Origin: Sulfopaludibacter sp963835555
GTDB lineage: Bacteria > Acidobacteriota > Terriglobia > Bryobacterales > Bryobacteraceae
Direction: 5' to 3'
DNA: 64,000 nucleotides
NCBI GenBank assembly: GCA_963835555.1
Contig: CAWIGC010000014.1
Location: forward strand, 1 to 64,000
The notes beneath the pieces were generated by a model that was not told the origin of the DNA, made no database searches, and worked only from the letters and a program-made list of their open reading frames with translations. A program made the position numbers and the translations under genes. Numbering within the stretch: position 1 is the first letter of the stretch; each line of letters starts with the position of its first letter. Shown piece by piece: positions 17,581-26,383 of the stretch.

Positions 17581-18237
17581 CTATTCGGGCGTACTGCGAA
17601 ATGCCACCTCACCGAAATAGCTTTCGGCGAGACTGCCGGTGTGCTGCGAATTAATTTGCAGGCGCAGCCCTTTTACTGCGGGTGCAGGCTTGCCAAAAGT
17701 GCTCTCATAGTCCGCCGCTACGTTGCGGGTCTCTTCCACCCAGCGGTTGGTTTCGGCTGCTCCCGATTCGCACACCACGGCGAAAACGTGCACCAGCGGA
17801 ATCGTGCTGGCCCGCCGTACCGTACCCTTGGGCGCAGTGGTGTCCCAGATATAACTCAGGATCCGCCGGTCGGCGAAGGCCACCATCACCTGGGCCGCCT
17901 GATCGTCCGTGCCGGACTTCCGGAAATCGCCGCCCGCGGGAAGCCTGGTGACCATCCAATGCCACGAGAGGTACGGCGTCTCGGCGGGGTCGATCGCCAC
18001 GCTGCGCTCCAGCGAAAATGACGAGCTCCGGCTTGTTAGATGCACGCACAGTCTGTCCGATTCCTGGCAGCCGGAAATATCCGGCTTGCCGTGGACCACT
18101 TTGACCTGCCAGCCGGAAGGCACACCGCTCGCGCCCGGATTGGCCACGCCCAGCGCGATCACCGACAGCGGGGACGTCCGGGCCTGAAAAATCAAAAGCA
18201 GAGCGAGGCATGGGAGCACGGCGAATCCGCGCTTCAT
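17581..18237 (-). CDS. DUF3047 family secreted protein
   Basis: 218 residues with a hydrophobic N-terminal signal (FAVLPCLALLLIFQA). The PYLSWHWMVTRLPAGGDFR and DDQAAQVMVAF stretches and the terminal SLAESYFGEVAFR match DUF3047, a beta-rich exported family of unknown function. The ATG overlaps the stop of the upstream gene (ATGA, 18234-18237), so translation is coupled. Member of the proposed sigma-54-controlled operon. Confidence 0.85.
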   Translation of the reverse strand: MKRGFAVLPCLALLLIFQARTSPLSVIALGVANPGASGVPSGWQVKVVHGKPDISGCQESDRLCVHLTSRSSSFSLERSVAIDPAETPYLSWHWMVTRLPAGGDFRKSGTDDQAAQVMVAFADRRILSYIWDTTAPKGTVRRASTIPLVHVFAVVCESGAAETNRWVEETRNVAADYESTFGKPAPAVKGLRLQINSQHTGSLAESYFGEVAFRSTPE

Positions 18238-19121
18238 CGGTGCATGTCCCCGGAATCGTTCTCTTCGGTTGTCGCCACAGCACCGGGATGAGAGCCGCGC
18301 ATGGAGCCTGCTGTTAGCGCGGGTATGGCGCGAGTGGAAGCTGCGACTCCTTCCCGTGTCTGCCGCAGGGACGCCGCCAGGGTGCTGCGCGAAAGGCGCG
18401 TGACCAAAGGGGACGCCATCCAGCGGAGCGTTGCGGGGATATCGCGGGTCAAGCCGATGGCTTCCAGTTCCAGATAAACGCCTCCGTCCCGCTCCTCATA
18501 ACGGGCGATGCTCTGCAACTTCCAGATGAAGCCATTGCCTTCGCCCTGAGGCAGCAGGTGCTCGCTGCTCTTCCCGTAATCTGCGATTTCCTGCGCGCCG
18601 GTAACATGCGTGATGGTGTACCAGCGATGCGGACCGGCCGCGAAATCGCGCGCTTCGTAACGGCTTTCCAGGGCGGCGTTCACAAACAGAACGTTGTTCA
18701 TCCAAAGCATGGAATATTCCTGCCGGCTGTCTCCGCCGGCCAATAACCGGGAATCCAGAACCTTGGGCTTATAGATCTCCTTGTAGCGCCCAAAATCGTG
18801 AGCCACGGCGAGGACTCCATCGAGTGTCGCGCCGGGAATGAACATCGCCCCCACCCAGTGATGAATCAATCCGTCGGGCACATGATGCATGCCCGCACCG
18901 TCCACGGGCGCGACCAGGATCTCGCCCTTGCGGACGCGCTCCGCGCGGTCCGGTGCTTCGTCGGTCCAAAGGAAATGGCGGCCGGGCGACAGTCGCGCAT
19001 GCATGGCCGAATCGGCGTCGTGAACATACTGGTTCCACGCGCGCACAGTCTCCGGCTTCAGTTCAGCGCCCTGCACCGCAGTGAGTAGCGCAAGTCCCAA
19101 AAGCGCGCTTGAGAATTTCAT
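18234..19121 (-). CDS. Secreted protein of unknown function, first gene of the sigma-54 operon
   Basis: 295 residues from the ATG at 19121, preceded by GGAAGGAG at a good distance; the ORF extends upstream but would cover the promoter. There is a signal peptide (FSSALLGLALLTAVQGAE). The middle contains GLIHHWVGAMFIPGATLDGVL and the end EAIGLTRDIPATLRWMASPLV, a pattern resembling SRPBCC/START-like ligand-binding proteins, but I cannot assign a family with certainty. It shares a transcript with DUF3047 and TPR proteins, suggesting a secreted or envelope module. Confidence 0.75.
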   Translation of the reverse strand: MKFSSALLGLALLTAVQGAELKPETVRAWNQYVHDADSAMHARLSPGRHFLWTDEAPDRAERVRKGEILVAPVDGAGMHHVPDGLIHHWVGAMFIPGATLDGVLAVAHDFGRYKEIYKPKVLDSRLLAGGDSRQEYSMLWMNNVLFVNAALESRYEARDFAAGPHRWYTITHVTGAQEIADYGKSSEHLLPQGEGNGFIWKLQSIARYEERDGGVYLELEAIGLTRDIPATLRWMASPLVTRLSRSTLAASLRQTREGVAASTRAIPALTAGSMRGSHPGAVATTEENDSGDMHR

Positions 19122-19157
19122 CCTGTGGCTCCTTCCGCATCCTTCGCACAATGAATG

Positions 19158-19173
19158 TGCAACTGATGCGCCA
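19158..19173 (-). promoter_or_regulatory. Sigma-54 (-24/-12) promoter
   Basis: On the minus strand the sequence is TGGCGCATCAGTTGCA, against consensus TGGCACG-N4-TTGCW. The GG and GC are separated by exactly 10 nt. Transcription would start near 19147, giving a 26-nt leader with a Shine-Dalgarno before the ATG at 19121. The sigma-54 activator encoded at the other end of the operon supports it. Confidence 0.7.
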
Positions 19174-19285
19174 CAGGCGGACGCCGGAAAAACGGCGCAT
19201 TCAATGGGAGTTCCGGGCGCGATCCGGCGTGGTGACGAGTCCCCGGTGCCAGCCCGCCGTCAGGTGCCGGAATCCTGGCAGGCTG

Positions 19286-19798
19286 TTATGTGCCGAGTGT
19301 GAATTCCCACGCGCAGCACCGGCCCGCGGGCGCCTCGGGCGGGCACGCCAGGCATTTGGTGACGATGCGCGGATCCACCGTGCGGGCAAACGTTTCGAAC
19401 TCGACTGTGCCCACCGGCTTGCAGGGAAAGTCGGGCAGCCCCTTCCGGCGGCGGGCTTCCTGGACGCGGCATTCGTCCATGAAGAAACGCAGGCTCTGCC
19501 GGTCTTCTGCCCACTCCACGCGCTGCGCATTGACCACGGCATAAAGCCGTAAGCCCAGGGCCTCTTCCAGCGCTGCCAGACCGCCTCCCTCGGGTATCCC
19601 GAAAGTTGCCATAATCCGGCGCGCTTCGGCAGCCGCAAACCGCGCCCATGAAGCGGCGTCCAAGGCAATCGCGGTGTCCATGCCGAAGCGTTCTTCCGCC
19701 GCCAGAAACCAGCACCCGTCGTGCGCCAGCCAGTTTCTGGCAAACATGGTGAGAGCCCGCAGGAGATCCTCGCGCCCCATGGTAGCGAAGGTCTTCAC
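19286..19798 (-). CDS. DUF6125-like cysteine-containing protein
   Basis: About 170 residues. I prefer the GTG at 19798, whose GTGA overlaps the stop of the upstream reductase gene; an in-frame ATG at 19780 is the alternative. Recognisable segments are MATFGIPEGGGLAALEEAL, FMDECRVQEARRRKGLPDF and FARTVDPRIVTKCLACPPE, with cysteines near the end (LACPPEAPAGRCCAWEF). The family seems to be small, cytoplasmic and uncharacterised. Coupling to a CoA-disulfide reductase with a rhodanese domain suggests a thiol or persulfide role, which is inference. Confidence 0.7.
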   Translation of the reverse strand: MKTFATMGREDLLRALTMFARNWLAHDGCWFLAAEERFGMDTAIALDAASWARFAAAEARRIMATFGIPEGGGLAALEEALGLRLYAVVNAQRVEWAEDRQSLRFFMDECRVQEARRRKGLPDFPCKPVGTVEFETFARTVDPRIVTKCLACPPEAPAGRCCAWEFTLGT

Positions 19799-21480
19799 AG
19801 TTTCACTCCGGTGAGTTGACGGTGGCCTTCCGGGAACCACGCCTTATACGATTCGTGCCCGCCCGGCAGGTTGCGCACGCGAAACCCATTCTGGCTGAGC
19901 AGCCGGCAAGCATAGTAAGAACGGTGGCCGGTCCGGCAGGCGACCCAGATCTCCCGGTCGCGCGGTAACTCGGCGAGGCGGTCGCGGAGTTGATCCAGAG
20001 GGATGTTTACCGCCCCATCGATGCTATTGCCTGCCACCTCAGCGGGGTCCCGCACGTCCAGCACGAAGGCGCTGGTGTCCGTCAATCCGCTCCAGGGCGC
20101 CAGCGTCACATCTCCCCGGACCACGTTGGCCGCCAGCATCCCGGCCAGATTGACCGGGTCTTTGGCGGAGCCATATTGCGGCGCGTAGCAGAGTTCGGCT
20201 TCCTCGAGGTCGAATACCGTGGCGCCCTTCTGAATGGCCATGGCAATCACGTCGATGCGCCGTTCCACGCCCTCCTCGCCTATGGCCTGGGCGCCCAGGA
20301 CCAAGCCGTCGGACCTCCGGAACACCAGTTTCAGGTGAATCGGACTGGCGCCCGGGTAGTATCCGGCGTGATGGCCCGGGTGCAGGTACACGGCTTCGTA
20401 ATCGCCGATGCCGGCCCGGCGCAGCGATTTTTCGGTGGCCCCGGTGAGGGCGGCGGTCAAACCGAAGAAGCCGCAAACGGCCGTGGCCTGGACACCCCGG
20501 AAACGGGAGGCGCGCCCGCAGATCGCGTCCGCGGCAATGCGTCCCTGGCGGTTGGCGGGCCCGGCCAGCGGAACCAGATCCCACTCTCCGGTAATGCTGT
20601 TCCGGACCTCGACAGCGTCGCCCACAGCCCAAATCCGCGGGTCGCCGGTGCGCATGGAATCATCCACCCGGATGCCGCCGCGGGAGCCGATTTCGAGGCC
20701 CGCCTGCCGCGCCAGTCCCACCTCCGGACGCACGCCAAGGGAGAGAATGACGATGTCGGCCGGGATGCGCGCGCCGGCCTTGGTCAGCACCGTCAAGCCG
20801 CCATTCCCGGCCGGCTCGAAGCCCGCCACTCCGTCGCCCAAGCGAACCCCGGCAGTGTGGGCAGCCAGGCGCAGGCGCACGAACTCGGCCATTTCCGGAT
20901 CCAGCGGCGGCATCAACTGGTCCGCCATCTCGACAATGGTTACGTCCAGCCCCCAGACGTCCAGGTTCTCGGCCATTTCGAGGCCGATGAAACCGCCGCC
21001 GGCCACCACCGCGCGCTGCGCGTGGTGCGTCTTGAGCCACTCGCGAATCTCCCGGCTGTCCGGTATGGTGCGCAGTGTAAAGATGCCGGGCAAGTCGACC
21101 CCCGGCAAATCGGGACGGATTGGCGCTGCGCCCGGGGAGAGCACCAGCGCATCGTACCGCTCCCGGTAGACGGCGCCGGTTTCCAGATTGCGCACCTCCA
21201 CTTCATTCGCGGCGCGGTCGATGGAGGTCACTTCATGCCGGGTGCGAACCTCGATATGGAAGCGCTCGCGGAACAACTCCGGTGTGGCTACCAGCAGTTT
21301 GTCTTCGTGCTGAATGATCTCGCCTACGTAATAGGGCAGACCGCAATTGGCGAACGAAACATAGGGACCGCGCTCGAAAATGACGATCTCCGCCTGTTCG
21401 TCCAACCGGCGCAGGCGGGCCGCGCAGGAAGCGCCCCCGGCCACACCGCCAACAATCAAGATTCGTTTTTGTTTGTTCAT
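19795..21480 (-). CDS. CoA-disulfide reductase-like flavoprotein with C-terminal rhodanese domain
   Basis: 561 residues. The FAD-binding start ILIVGGVAGGASCAARLRR is followed by the single active cysteine in SFANCGLPYYVG (residue 43-44 region), a second Rossmann motif AVVAGGGFIGLEMAENL for NAD(P)H, and the FAD GDPRIWAVGDAVE motif. The C-terminal 100 residues are a rhodanese domain (FVLDVRDPAEVAGNSI) with its cysteine in WVACRTGHRSYYACRLL. Such fusions reduce CoA disulfide or CoA persulfide and polysulfide. Cytoplasmic. AAGGGG precedes the ATG. It is divergent from the MBL gene at 21618. Confidence 0.93.
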   Translation of the reverse strand: MNKQKRILIVGGVAGGASCAARLRRLDEQAEIVIFERGPYVSFANCGLPYYVGEIIQHEDKLLVATPELFRERFHIEVRTRHEVTSIDRAANEVEVRNLETGAVYRERYDALVLSPGAAPIRPDLPGVDLPGIFTLRTIPDSREIREWLKTHHAQRAVVAGGGFIGLEMAENLDVWGLDVTIVEMADQLMPPLDPEMAEFVRLRLAAHTAGVRLGDGVAGFEPAGNGGLTVLTKAGARIPADIVILSLGVRPEVGLARQAGLEIGSRGGIRVDDSMRTGDPRIWAVGDAVEVRNSITGEWDLVPLAGPANRQGRIAADAICGRASRFRGVQATAVCGFFGLTAALTGATEKSLRRAGIGDYEAVYLHPGHHAGYYPGASPIHLKLVFRRSDGLVLGAQAIGEEGVERRIDVIAMAIQKGATVFDLEEAELCYAPQYGSAKDPVNLAGMLAANVVRGDVTLAPWSGLTDTSAFVLDVRDPAEVAGNSIDGAVNIPLDQLRDRLAELPRDREIWVACRTGHRSYYACRLLSQNGFRVRNLPGGHESYKAWFPEGHRQLTGVKL

Positions 21481-21617
21481 CGCTGTGGAGACCCCTTGCC
21501 GGCTCTGTCAAAACTTATTTTCAGACCCGATACTGTCAGTGTAACGAACTCCGCAAACCGCCGCGGCTTGCGCCGGGCCTTCGAAGCCCCTTATGCTGGA
21601 CCCAGCCAGGAGAACCG

Positions 21618-22472
21618 ATGATCGACGATCTGCAAATCACCATAGTGGCCGACAACGCCCTCTTCAACCGGGACCTGCTCGCCGAGCACGGGCTGGCGAT
21701 TCTGGTGGAGGCCGGAGGCCGGCGGATCCTCTTCGATACGGGGCAGGGGAGAGTGCTCGCGGGCAACGCCGCGGCGCTGGGCTGCGCGCTGGATAACCTG
21801 GACGCGATTGTCCTGAGCCACGGGCATTACGATCACACCGGGGGACTCGCGCCGGTGCTGGAGTCGGGAGGCCGGCCCCGGGTTTTCATGCACCCGGCGG
21901 CGCTGAGCCCCAAATTCGCCAGGCGCGACCGGCCGCCGCATCGCGACATCGGCATGCCGCATGCATCCCGGGAGGCCCTGGGCGCCATTGGCGGCCGGCT
22001 GGTAAAGACGGAATCGGTCACCGAAGTGACGCCCGGAGTCTGGTGTACCGGCGAGATCCCGCGGACGCGGGCCGTCGAAAGCGGCTTCTTCCTTGACGAG
22101 GGCTGCCGCGAAACGGATCCGCTTGCCGACGACCAGGCTCTGTTCATGGAGACCGGCAACGGAACGGTGGTCGTCACCGGCTGCGCTCACGCGGGCCTGG
22201 TGGAGACGCTCGACCGCATCGCACAGATCACCGGACACGAGAGGATCTTCGCCGTGATTGGCGGCTTTCACCTGATGCTATCGGAAAGCGACGCCTGGGA
22301 GGCGGCCGGCGACGCCCTGAGCCGCCGGGAGGTGCAATGGATGGCGCCCGCCCATTGCACCGGATTCGGCGCGCAGGCTTACCTCCGCGGGCGGTTTCAC
22401 TCCCGCGCCCTGGAGGCCGGAGCCGGCCGGCGGCTGGAGTTCCGAACTGCGGTTAGTCCGGCAGTTTCCTGA
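21618..22472 (+). CDS. MBL-fold metallohydrolase (DHPPP-synthase-like COG1237 type)
   Basis: 284 residues. The metal-binding motif LSHGHYDHTGGL (HxHxDH) is near residue 73, and VVTGCAHAGLVETLDRI plus MAPAHCTGFGAQ supply later ligands. This matches the subfamily named for a methanopterin-pathway enzyme (beta-RFAP-related), whose bacterial members have unknown substrates. AGGAG stands upstream of the ATG. The last 20 bp overlap the end of the peroxiredoxin gene on the opposite strand. Confidence 0.88.
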   Translation: MIDDLQITIVADNALFNRDLLAEHGLAILVEAGGRRILFDTGQGRVLAGNAAALGCALDNLDAIVLSHGHYDHTGGLAPVLESGGRPRVFMHPAALSPKFARRDRPPHRDIGMPHASREALGAIGGRLVKTESVTEVTPGVWCTGEIPRTRAVESGFFLDEGCRETDPLADDQALFMETGNGTVVVTGCAHAGLVETLDRIAQITGHERIFAVIGGFHLMLSESDAWEAAGDALSRREVQWMAPAHCTGFGAQAYLRGRFHSRALEAGAGRRLEFRTAVSPAVS

Positions 22473-23130
22473 AGCAGAGGAACCAGTCCACGCACCGCAC
22501 CGTGGGGTCTGTCGCCGCCATGCGTTCCTTGGCAGCGCCGCAGGATCCCGGCGGCGGGACGATCACCTCTTCGCCCGGCACCCATCCCGCCGGCGTGGCC
22601 ACCTTGTACTCGTCGGTGGTCTGCAGGGCGATCAGGAGACGCTTGATTTCGGGTATGTTCCGCCCGTTGCTCAGCGGATAGTAGAGGATCGCCCGCACCT
22701 TGCCCTCGGGGTCGATCACGAAGACGGCGCGGACTGCCTGGGTGGTGCTCGCCGAAGGCTGCAGCATTCCGTAGGCGCGCGATACCTGCATGGTCAGGTC
22801 GGAGATTACCGGGAACATCACTTCGATGTTCTTCATGCCGCGGAACTCCGCCTTTTCTCGGATGGTGCGCAGCCAGGCAATGTGGCTGAACGTGCTATCG
22901 ATGGAAAGGCCCACCAATTCGCAGTTTAAGTCCTGAAACTCCTTTTGCATGGCAGCAAAAGTCATAAACTCGGTGGTGCAGACCGGCGTGAAGTCCGCGG
23001 GGTGGCTGAAGAAGACCACCCATTTGCCTGTGTAATCCTCTGGGAAGCGGATGCGGCCTTGCGTCGTCTCGGCCTCGAACGAGGGGGCCATTTCGCCGAT
23101 CAGCGGCAGTTTCTGCATGGTTTCGGTCAT
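22453..23130 (-). CDS. Peroxiredoxin (Prx6 / 1-Cys-type AhpC-TSA)
   Basis: 225 residues. The peroxidatic site is FFSHPADFTPVCTTEFMTF (Cys near residue 50). VFVIDPEGKVRAILYYPLSNGRN and the C-terminal extension ending in VRCVDWFLC match archaeal/bacterial Prx6-type enzymes, where C-terminal cysteines may act as resolving residues. Reduces hydrogen peroxide and organic peroxides in the cytoplasm. The intergenic gap upstream (23131-23211) is short. Confidence 0.93.
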   Translation of the reverse strand: MTETMQKLPLIGEMAPSFEAETTQGRIRFPEDYTGKWVVFFSHPADFTPVCTTEFMTFAAMQKEFQDLNCELVGLSIDSTFSHIAWLRTIREKAEFRGMKNIEVMFPVISDLTMQVSRAYGMLQPSASTTQAVRAVFVIDPEGKVRAILYYPLSNGRNIPEIKRLLIALQTTDEYKVATPAGWVPGEEVIVPPPGSCGAAKERMAATDPTVRCVDWFLCFRKLPD

Positions 23131-23211
23131 GCCTGGTATTCCTCCTGAATGTGAGTAGCTGTAAACTCTACCGATCCCATTCTTGCGCCGCCGGCCGTCC
23201 CAAGTCCAGCA

Positions 23212-26200
23212 TCAGGCGCGCGCGGGCCTGTCGTGAACCAGAACATACGCCGCCGGGACCAGAAATACGGTGAGCAGCACCGAGACGGACAAGCCGCCGA
23301 GGATGGCGCGCGCCAGGGGAGCGTAAGCTTCGCTGCCCGCGCCGAGTTTCAACGCCATGGGCAGCAGGCCAATGATGGTCGCCAGCGAAGTCATCAGCAC
23401 CGGCCGCAGCCGGACGCGGCAGGCCAGCGCCACGGCGGAGCGCACGTCCATCTCTTCATCGCGCAGGTGACGCGTGAATTCGACGATCAGGATGCTGTTG
23501 GATACCGCGATGCCGACCAGCATCACAATTCCCATCAGCGACATCACATTGAGCGTGGTGCCGGATAGCAGGAGCACCAGAATCACCCCCGTGATCCCCG
23601 GCGGAACGGCGGTAAGAATGATCAACGGATCGATAAACGACCGGAACTGCGCCACCAGAATCAGGAACAGCAGGACCACCGCAAGGCACAGGCCGATCGC
23701 GAAACTGGAAAACGAATCGCGCATGCCCTGCACCATCCCGCGCAACGTCACCGTCAGGCCCTCGGGGACTTTTGTCCCGGCAATAATGACGTCAATGGCA
23801 TTGGCTATTTTGGCCAGGTCTTCATTCAGCGGCCGGACGTAAATATCGGTGGTGCGCCGCAGTTTGTAATGGTCCACTTCCGTCGGCGACTTCATGCGCG
23901 TTACCTTGCTGATCATATCGAGCCGGGTGGGCGAGGTATCGTTGGGACCGCGCAGGGGAATGGCCTTCAGGTCGCTGATCGTCTTCACCTGGGATTCGGG
24001 ATACTGAACCGTCAACATGTAATCGTTGCCGGTTTTCGGATCGATCCAGTAACTGGGAGCGATCATGCCGTTGGAAGTGAGGGCGGTGATGACGTTGCCT
24101 ACCACCTCGCGCTGATCCAGGCCCATCTCGCTCGCACGCATGCGGTCCACGTCGAGGTACAAGGCTGGATAGTCGATATCCTGCGGGGTGAAGACATCGG
24201 CAACGCCTGGGATCTTCCTGATTTTGGCCGACAGTTGGAGAGCGGTCTCATAGGAGGCATCCATATCGCTGCCGGCTACCTGCACATCGATAGGCGCCGG
24301 CATGCCCATATTCAATACCGCGTCCACCAGGCTGCCCGAGGAAAAGAACGCGGTCAACTCGGGCAATTCGTTCTGCATGCGCTGCTTGACGCGGCGGATG
24401 TACTCGTAACTGCCGGTTTTGTGATCGTCCTTGAGACTCACCTGGATAAAGGCGGTGTGCATGGCCGAATTAGGCGTGAAGATCGCGGAGAAATCCGGCG
24501 TCGAACCGATGTTCGAAACGATCATGCCCAGATCTCCCGGCGCGACGGTGTCGTGAATGAGGCGCTCCACCTTGGCCACTTCTTCCTCGGTCACCGCGAG
24601 CCGCGTCCCGGTGGGAGCTTTCACGTTGATGACGAACTGGCCGGCGTCGGTCCGCGGGAAAAAGGACATACCCAGCAGGGGAAACAGCGCCAGACTGGCC
24701 GCAAAGACGATTCCAAAAGAGGCCAGGGTAAGACCCGGCCGGCGCAGCGTAAAACCAACCAGTTTGTCGTACACTTTCAGGAAGCTTTCGAATCGCTCGT
24801 TGAACCAGATGTTAAATCGCTCTCCCAACGAACGGGTGCGCTTGGGATGATCCACGGTCACCGGCACTTCCGATGACGGCGTGCCATGGTGGGCCGGGGC
24901 CTTGATGAAGCGCGCGCAGAACAGCGGCACCACGGTCATCGCCACGGCGAACGAAGCAAACAGCGATAATCCCACCGCCAATGCCAGCGCGGTAAACAGG
25001 AATTTGCTGACGCCGTACAGGAACGTGACCGGGAAGAACACCACCACCGTGGTCAGCGTGGCTGCCAGCACCGGCAAGGCGACTTCCCGGCCGCCCTTTT
25101 CCGCCGCCACCTCCGGCGTCTCTCCGAGTTCCAGGTGGCGGTAGATGTTTTCGAGCACGACCACCGAGTTATCGATCAGACGGGAGAATGCCAGAGCCAG
25201 CCCCCCCAGCACCATACTGTTAATCGAGCTGCCGCCCATGAAAAGACAGATCGCCGCCGCCAGCGCCGACAGCGGAATCGAAAAGAACACCGCCACGGTG
25301 GCACGCATGCTGCCCAGAAAAACAAGGATCATGACCGACGTCAGGAACAACCCGATTGCGCCTTCGTCCAACAGTGTCTCGATGGCCGTTTTCACGAAAG
25401 CCGATTGATCGAAGACCACCTTAGAGACCAGTTCTTTGGGTACATCGAACAGATGCTTCAGACCCTCGGTGATGCCATCGACGACGGCGATGGTGTTGGT
25501 GTCGCCGCCCTGTTTCATGACCGGGAGGTAGACCGAAGGCTGTCCGTCCACGCGAACGATGTTGGTCTGAATCTGTTGTGCGTCTTTCGCGTAACCAATG
25601 TCCGACACGCGCACCGGCGACTGTCCCACCATCTTGATGGGAAGCTGATTGATGTCCTCAATGCTGGAGAGCTGGCTGTTGGTGTAGATGTTGTAGTCGA
25701 GGGTTCCCACCTGTACGTCGCCGGCGGGAAGAATCAGGTTGGCGTTGTTGATGGAGCGAACCACATCCATGGGGCTCAACTGGTGCGCTTCGAGCTTGTA
25801 CGGGTCGGTGTAGACCATGATCTGCCGGTAACGGCCGCCGAACGGCTGGGGGACGCTGGCGCCGGGAACGCTGCCAAGCTGGTTGCGTACCTGAAATTGC
25901 GCATAGTCGCGCAGCACGGTCTCGTTCAACCCTTCGCCTTTGAAGGTCACCAGACACACCGGAAGGCTGGATGCATCCAGCTTCAGTACCACCGGAGGCA
26001 AAGTACCGGGAGGCAGACGCCGCAACTGGGCCATTGCCAGGTTAGAGATGGTCGTCACCGCGGAATCCGGATTGGTTCCCGGCTGGAAGTAGACCTTAAT
26101 TACGCTCACGCCCGGCAGCGAGCGGGATTCGATATGCTCGATTCCGGAGCCCAGGGTAAAGAACCTCTCGAAACGGCTGGTAATGTCATTTTCAATCTGC

Positions 26201-26364
26201 TCCGGAGGCATACCGGAAAAAAAGGTGGCCACCGCGACCACGGGAATGTTCATCGACGGGAACATATCCACCGGCATCCGGACCAGGCTGCTCACACCGA
26301 CTACAGCGATAAACAGACAGACCACAACAATAAAATACGGATTGCGAATTGCGAATCTTGACAT
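23212..26364 (-). CDS. RND multidrug/metabolite efflux permease (AcrB/HAE1 family)
   Basis: About 1050 residues from MSRFAIRNPYFIVVV at 26364, 19 bp after the adaptor stop and with GGGGGAA upstream; the ORF opens 12 codons earlier inside the adaptor gap. Family marks include VRMPVDMFPSMNIPVV, ETLLDEGAIGLFLTSVMILVF, GLALAFSRLIDNSVVVLENI (TM4; the proton-relay Asp of AcrB appears as RLIDN) and the second-half LMGIVMLVGIAVSNSILIVE. Twelve TM helices and two large periplasmic loops are expected. Forms an inner-membrane pump with the adaptor encoded upstream. No TolC-type gene is adjacent. Confidence 0.93.
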   Translation of the reverse strand: MSRFAIRNPYFIVVVCLFIAVVGVSSLVRMPVDMFPSMNIPVVAVATFFSGMPPEQIENDITSRFERFFTLGSGIEHIESRSLPGVSVIKVYFQPGTNPDSAVTTISNLAMAQLRRLPPGTLPPVVLKLDASSLPVCLVTFKGEGLNETVLRDYAQFQVRNQLGSVPGASVPQPFGGRYRQIMVYTDPYKLEAHQLSPMDVVRSINNANLILPAGDVQVGTLDYNIYTNSQLSSIEDINQLPIKMVGQSPVRVSDIGYAKDAQQIQTNIVRVDGQPSVYLPVMKQGGDTNTIAVVDGITEGLKHLFDVPKELVSKVVFDQSAFVKTAIETLLDEGAIGLFLTSVMILVFLGSMRATVAVFFSIPLSALAAAICLFMGGSSINSMVLGGLALAFSRLIDNSVVVLENIYRHLELGETPEVAAEKGGREVALPVLAATLTTVVVFFPVTFLYGVSKFLFTALALAVGLSLFASFAVAMTVVPLFCARFIKAPAHHGTPSSEVPVTVDHPKRTRSLGERFNIWFNERFESFLKVYDKLVGFTLRRPGLTLASFGIVFAASLALFPLLGMSFFPRTDAGQFVINVKAPTGTRLAVTEEEVAKVERLIHDTVAPGDLGMIVSNIGSTPDFSAIFTPNSAMHTAFIQVSLKDDHKTGSYEYIRRVKQRMQNELPELTAFFSSGSLVDAVLNMGMPAPIDVQVAGSDMDASYETALQLSAKIRKIPGVADVFTPQDIDYPALYLDVDRMRASEMGLDQREVVGNVITALTSNGMIAPSYWIDPKTGNDYMLTVQYPESQVKTISDLKAIPLRGPNDTSPTRLDMISKVTRMKSPTEVDHYKLRRTTDIYVRPLNEDLAKIANAIDVIIAGTKVPEGLTVTLRGMVQGMRDSFSSFAIGLCLAVVLLFLILVAQFRSFIDPLIILTAVPPGITGVILVLLLSGTTLNVMSLMGIVMLVGIAVSNSILIVEFTRHLRDEEMDVRSAVALACRVRLRPVLMTSLATIIGLLPMALKLGAGSEAYAPLARAILGGLSVSVLLTVFLVPAAYVLVHDRPARA

Positions 26365-26383
26365 CGGTATGTTCCCCCGTCGT

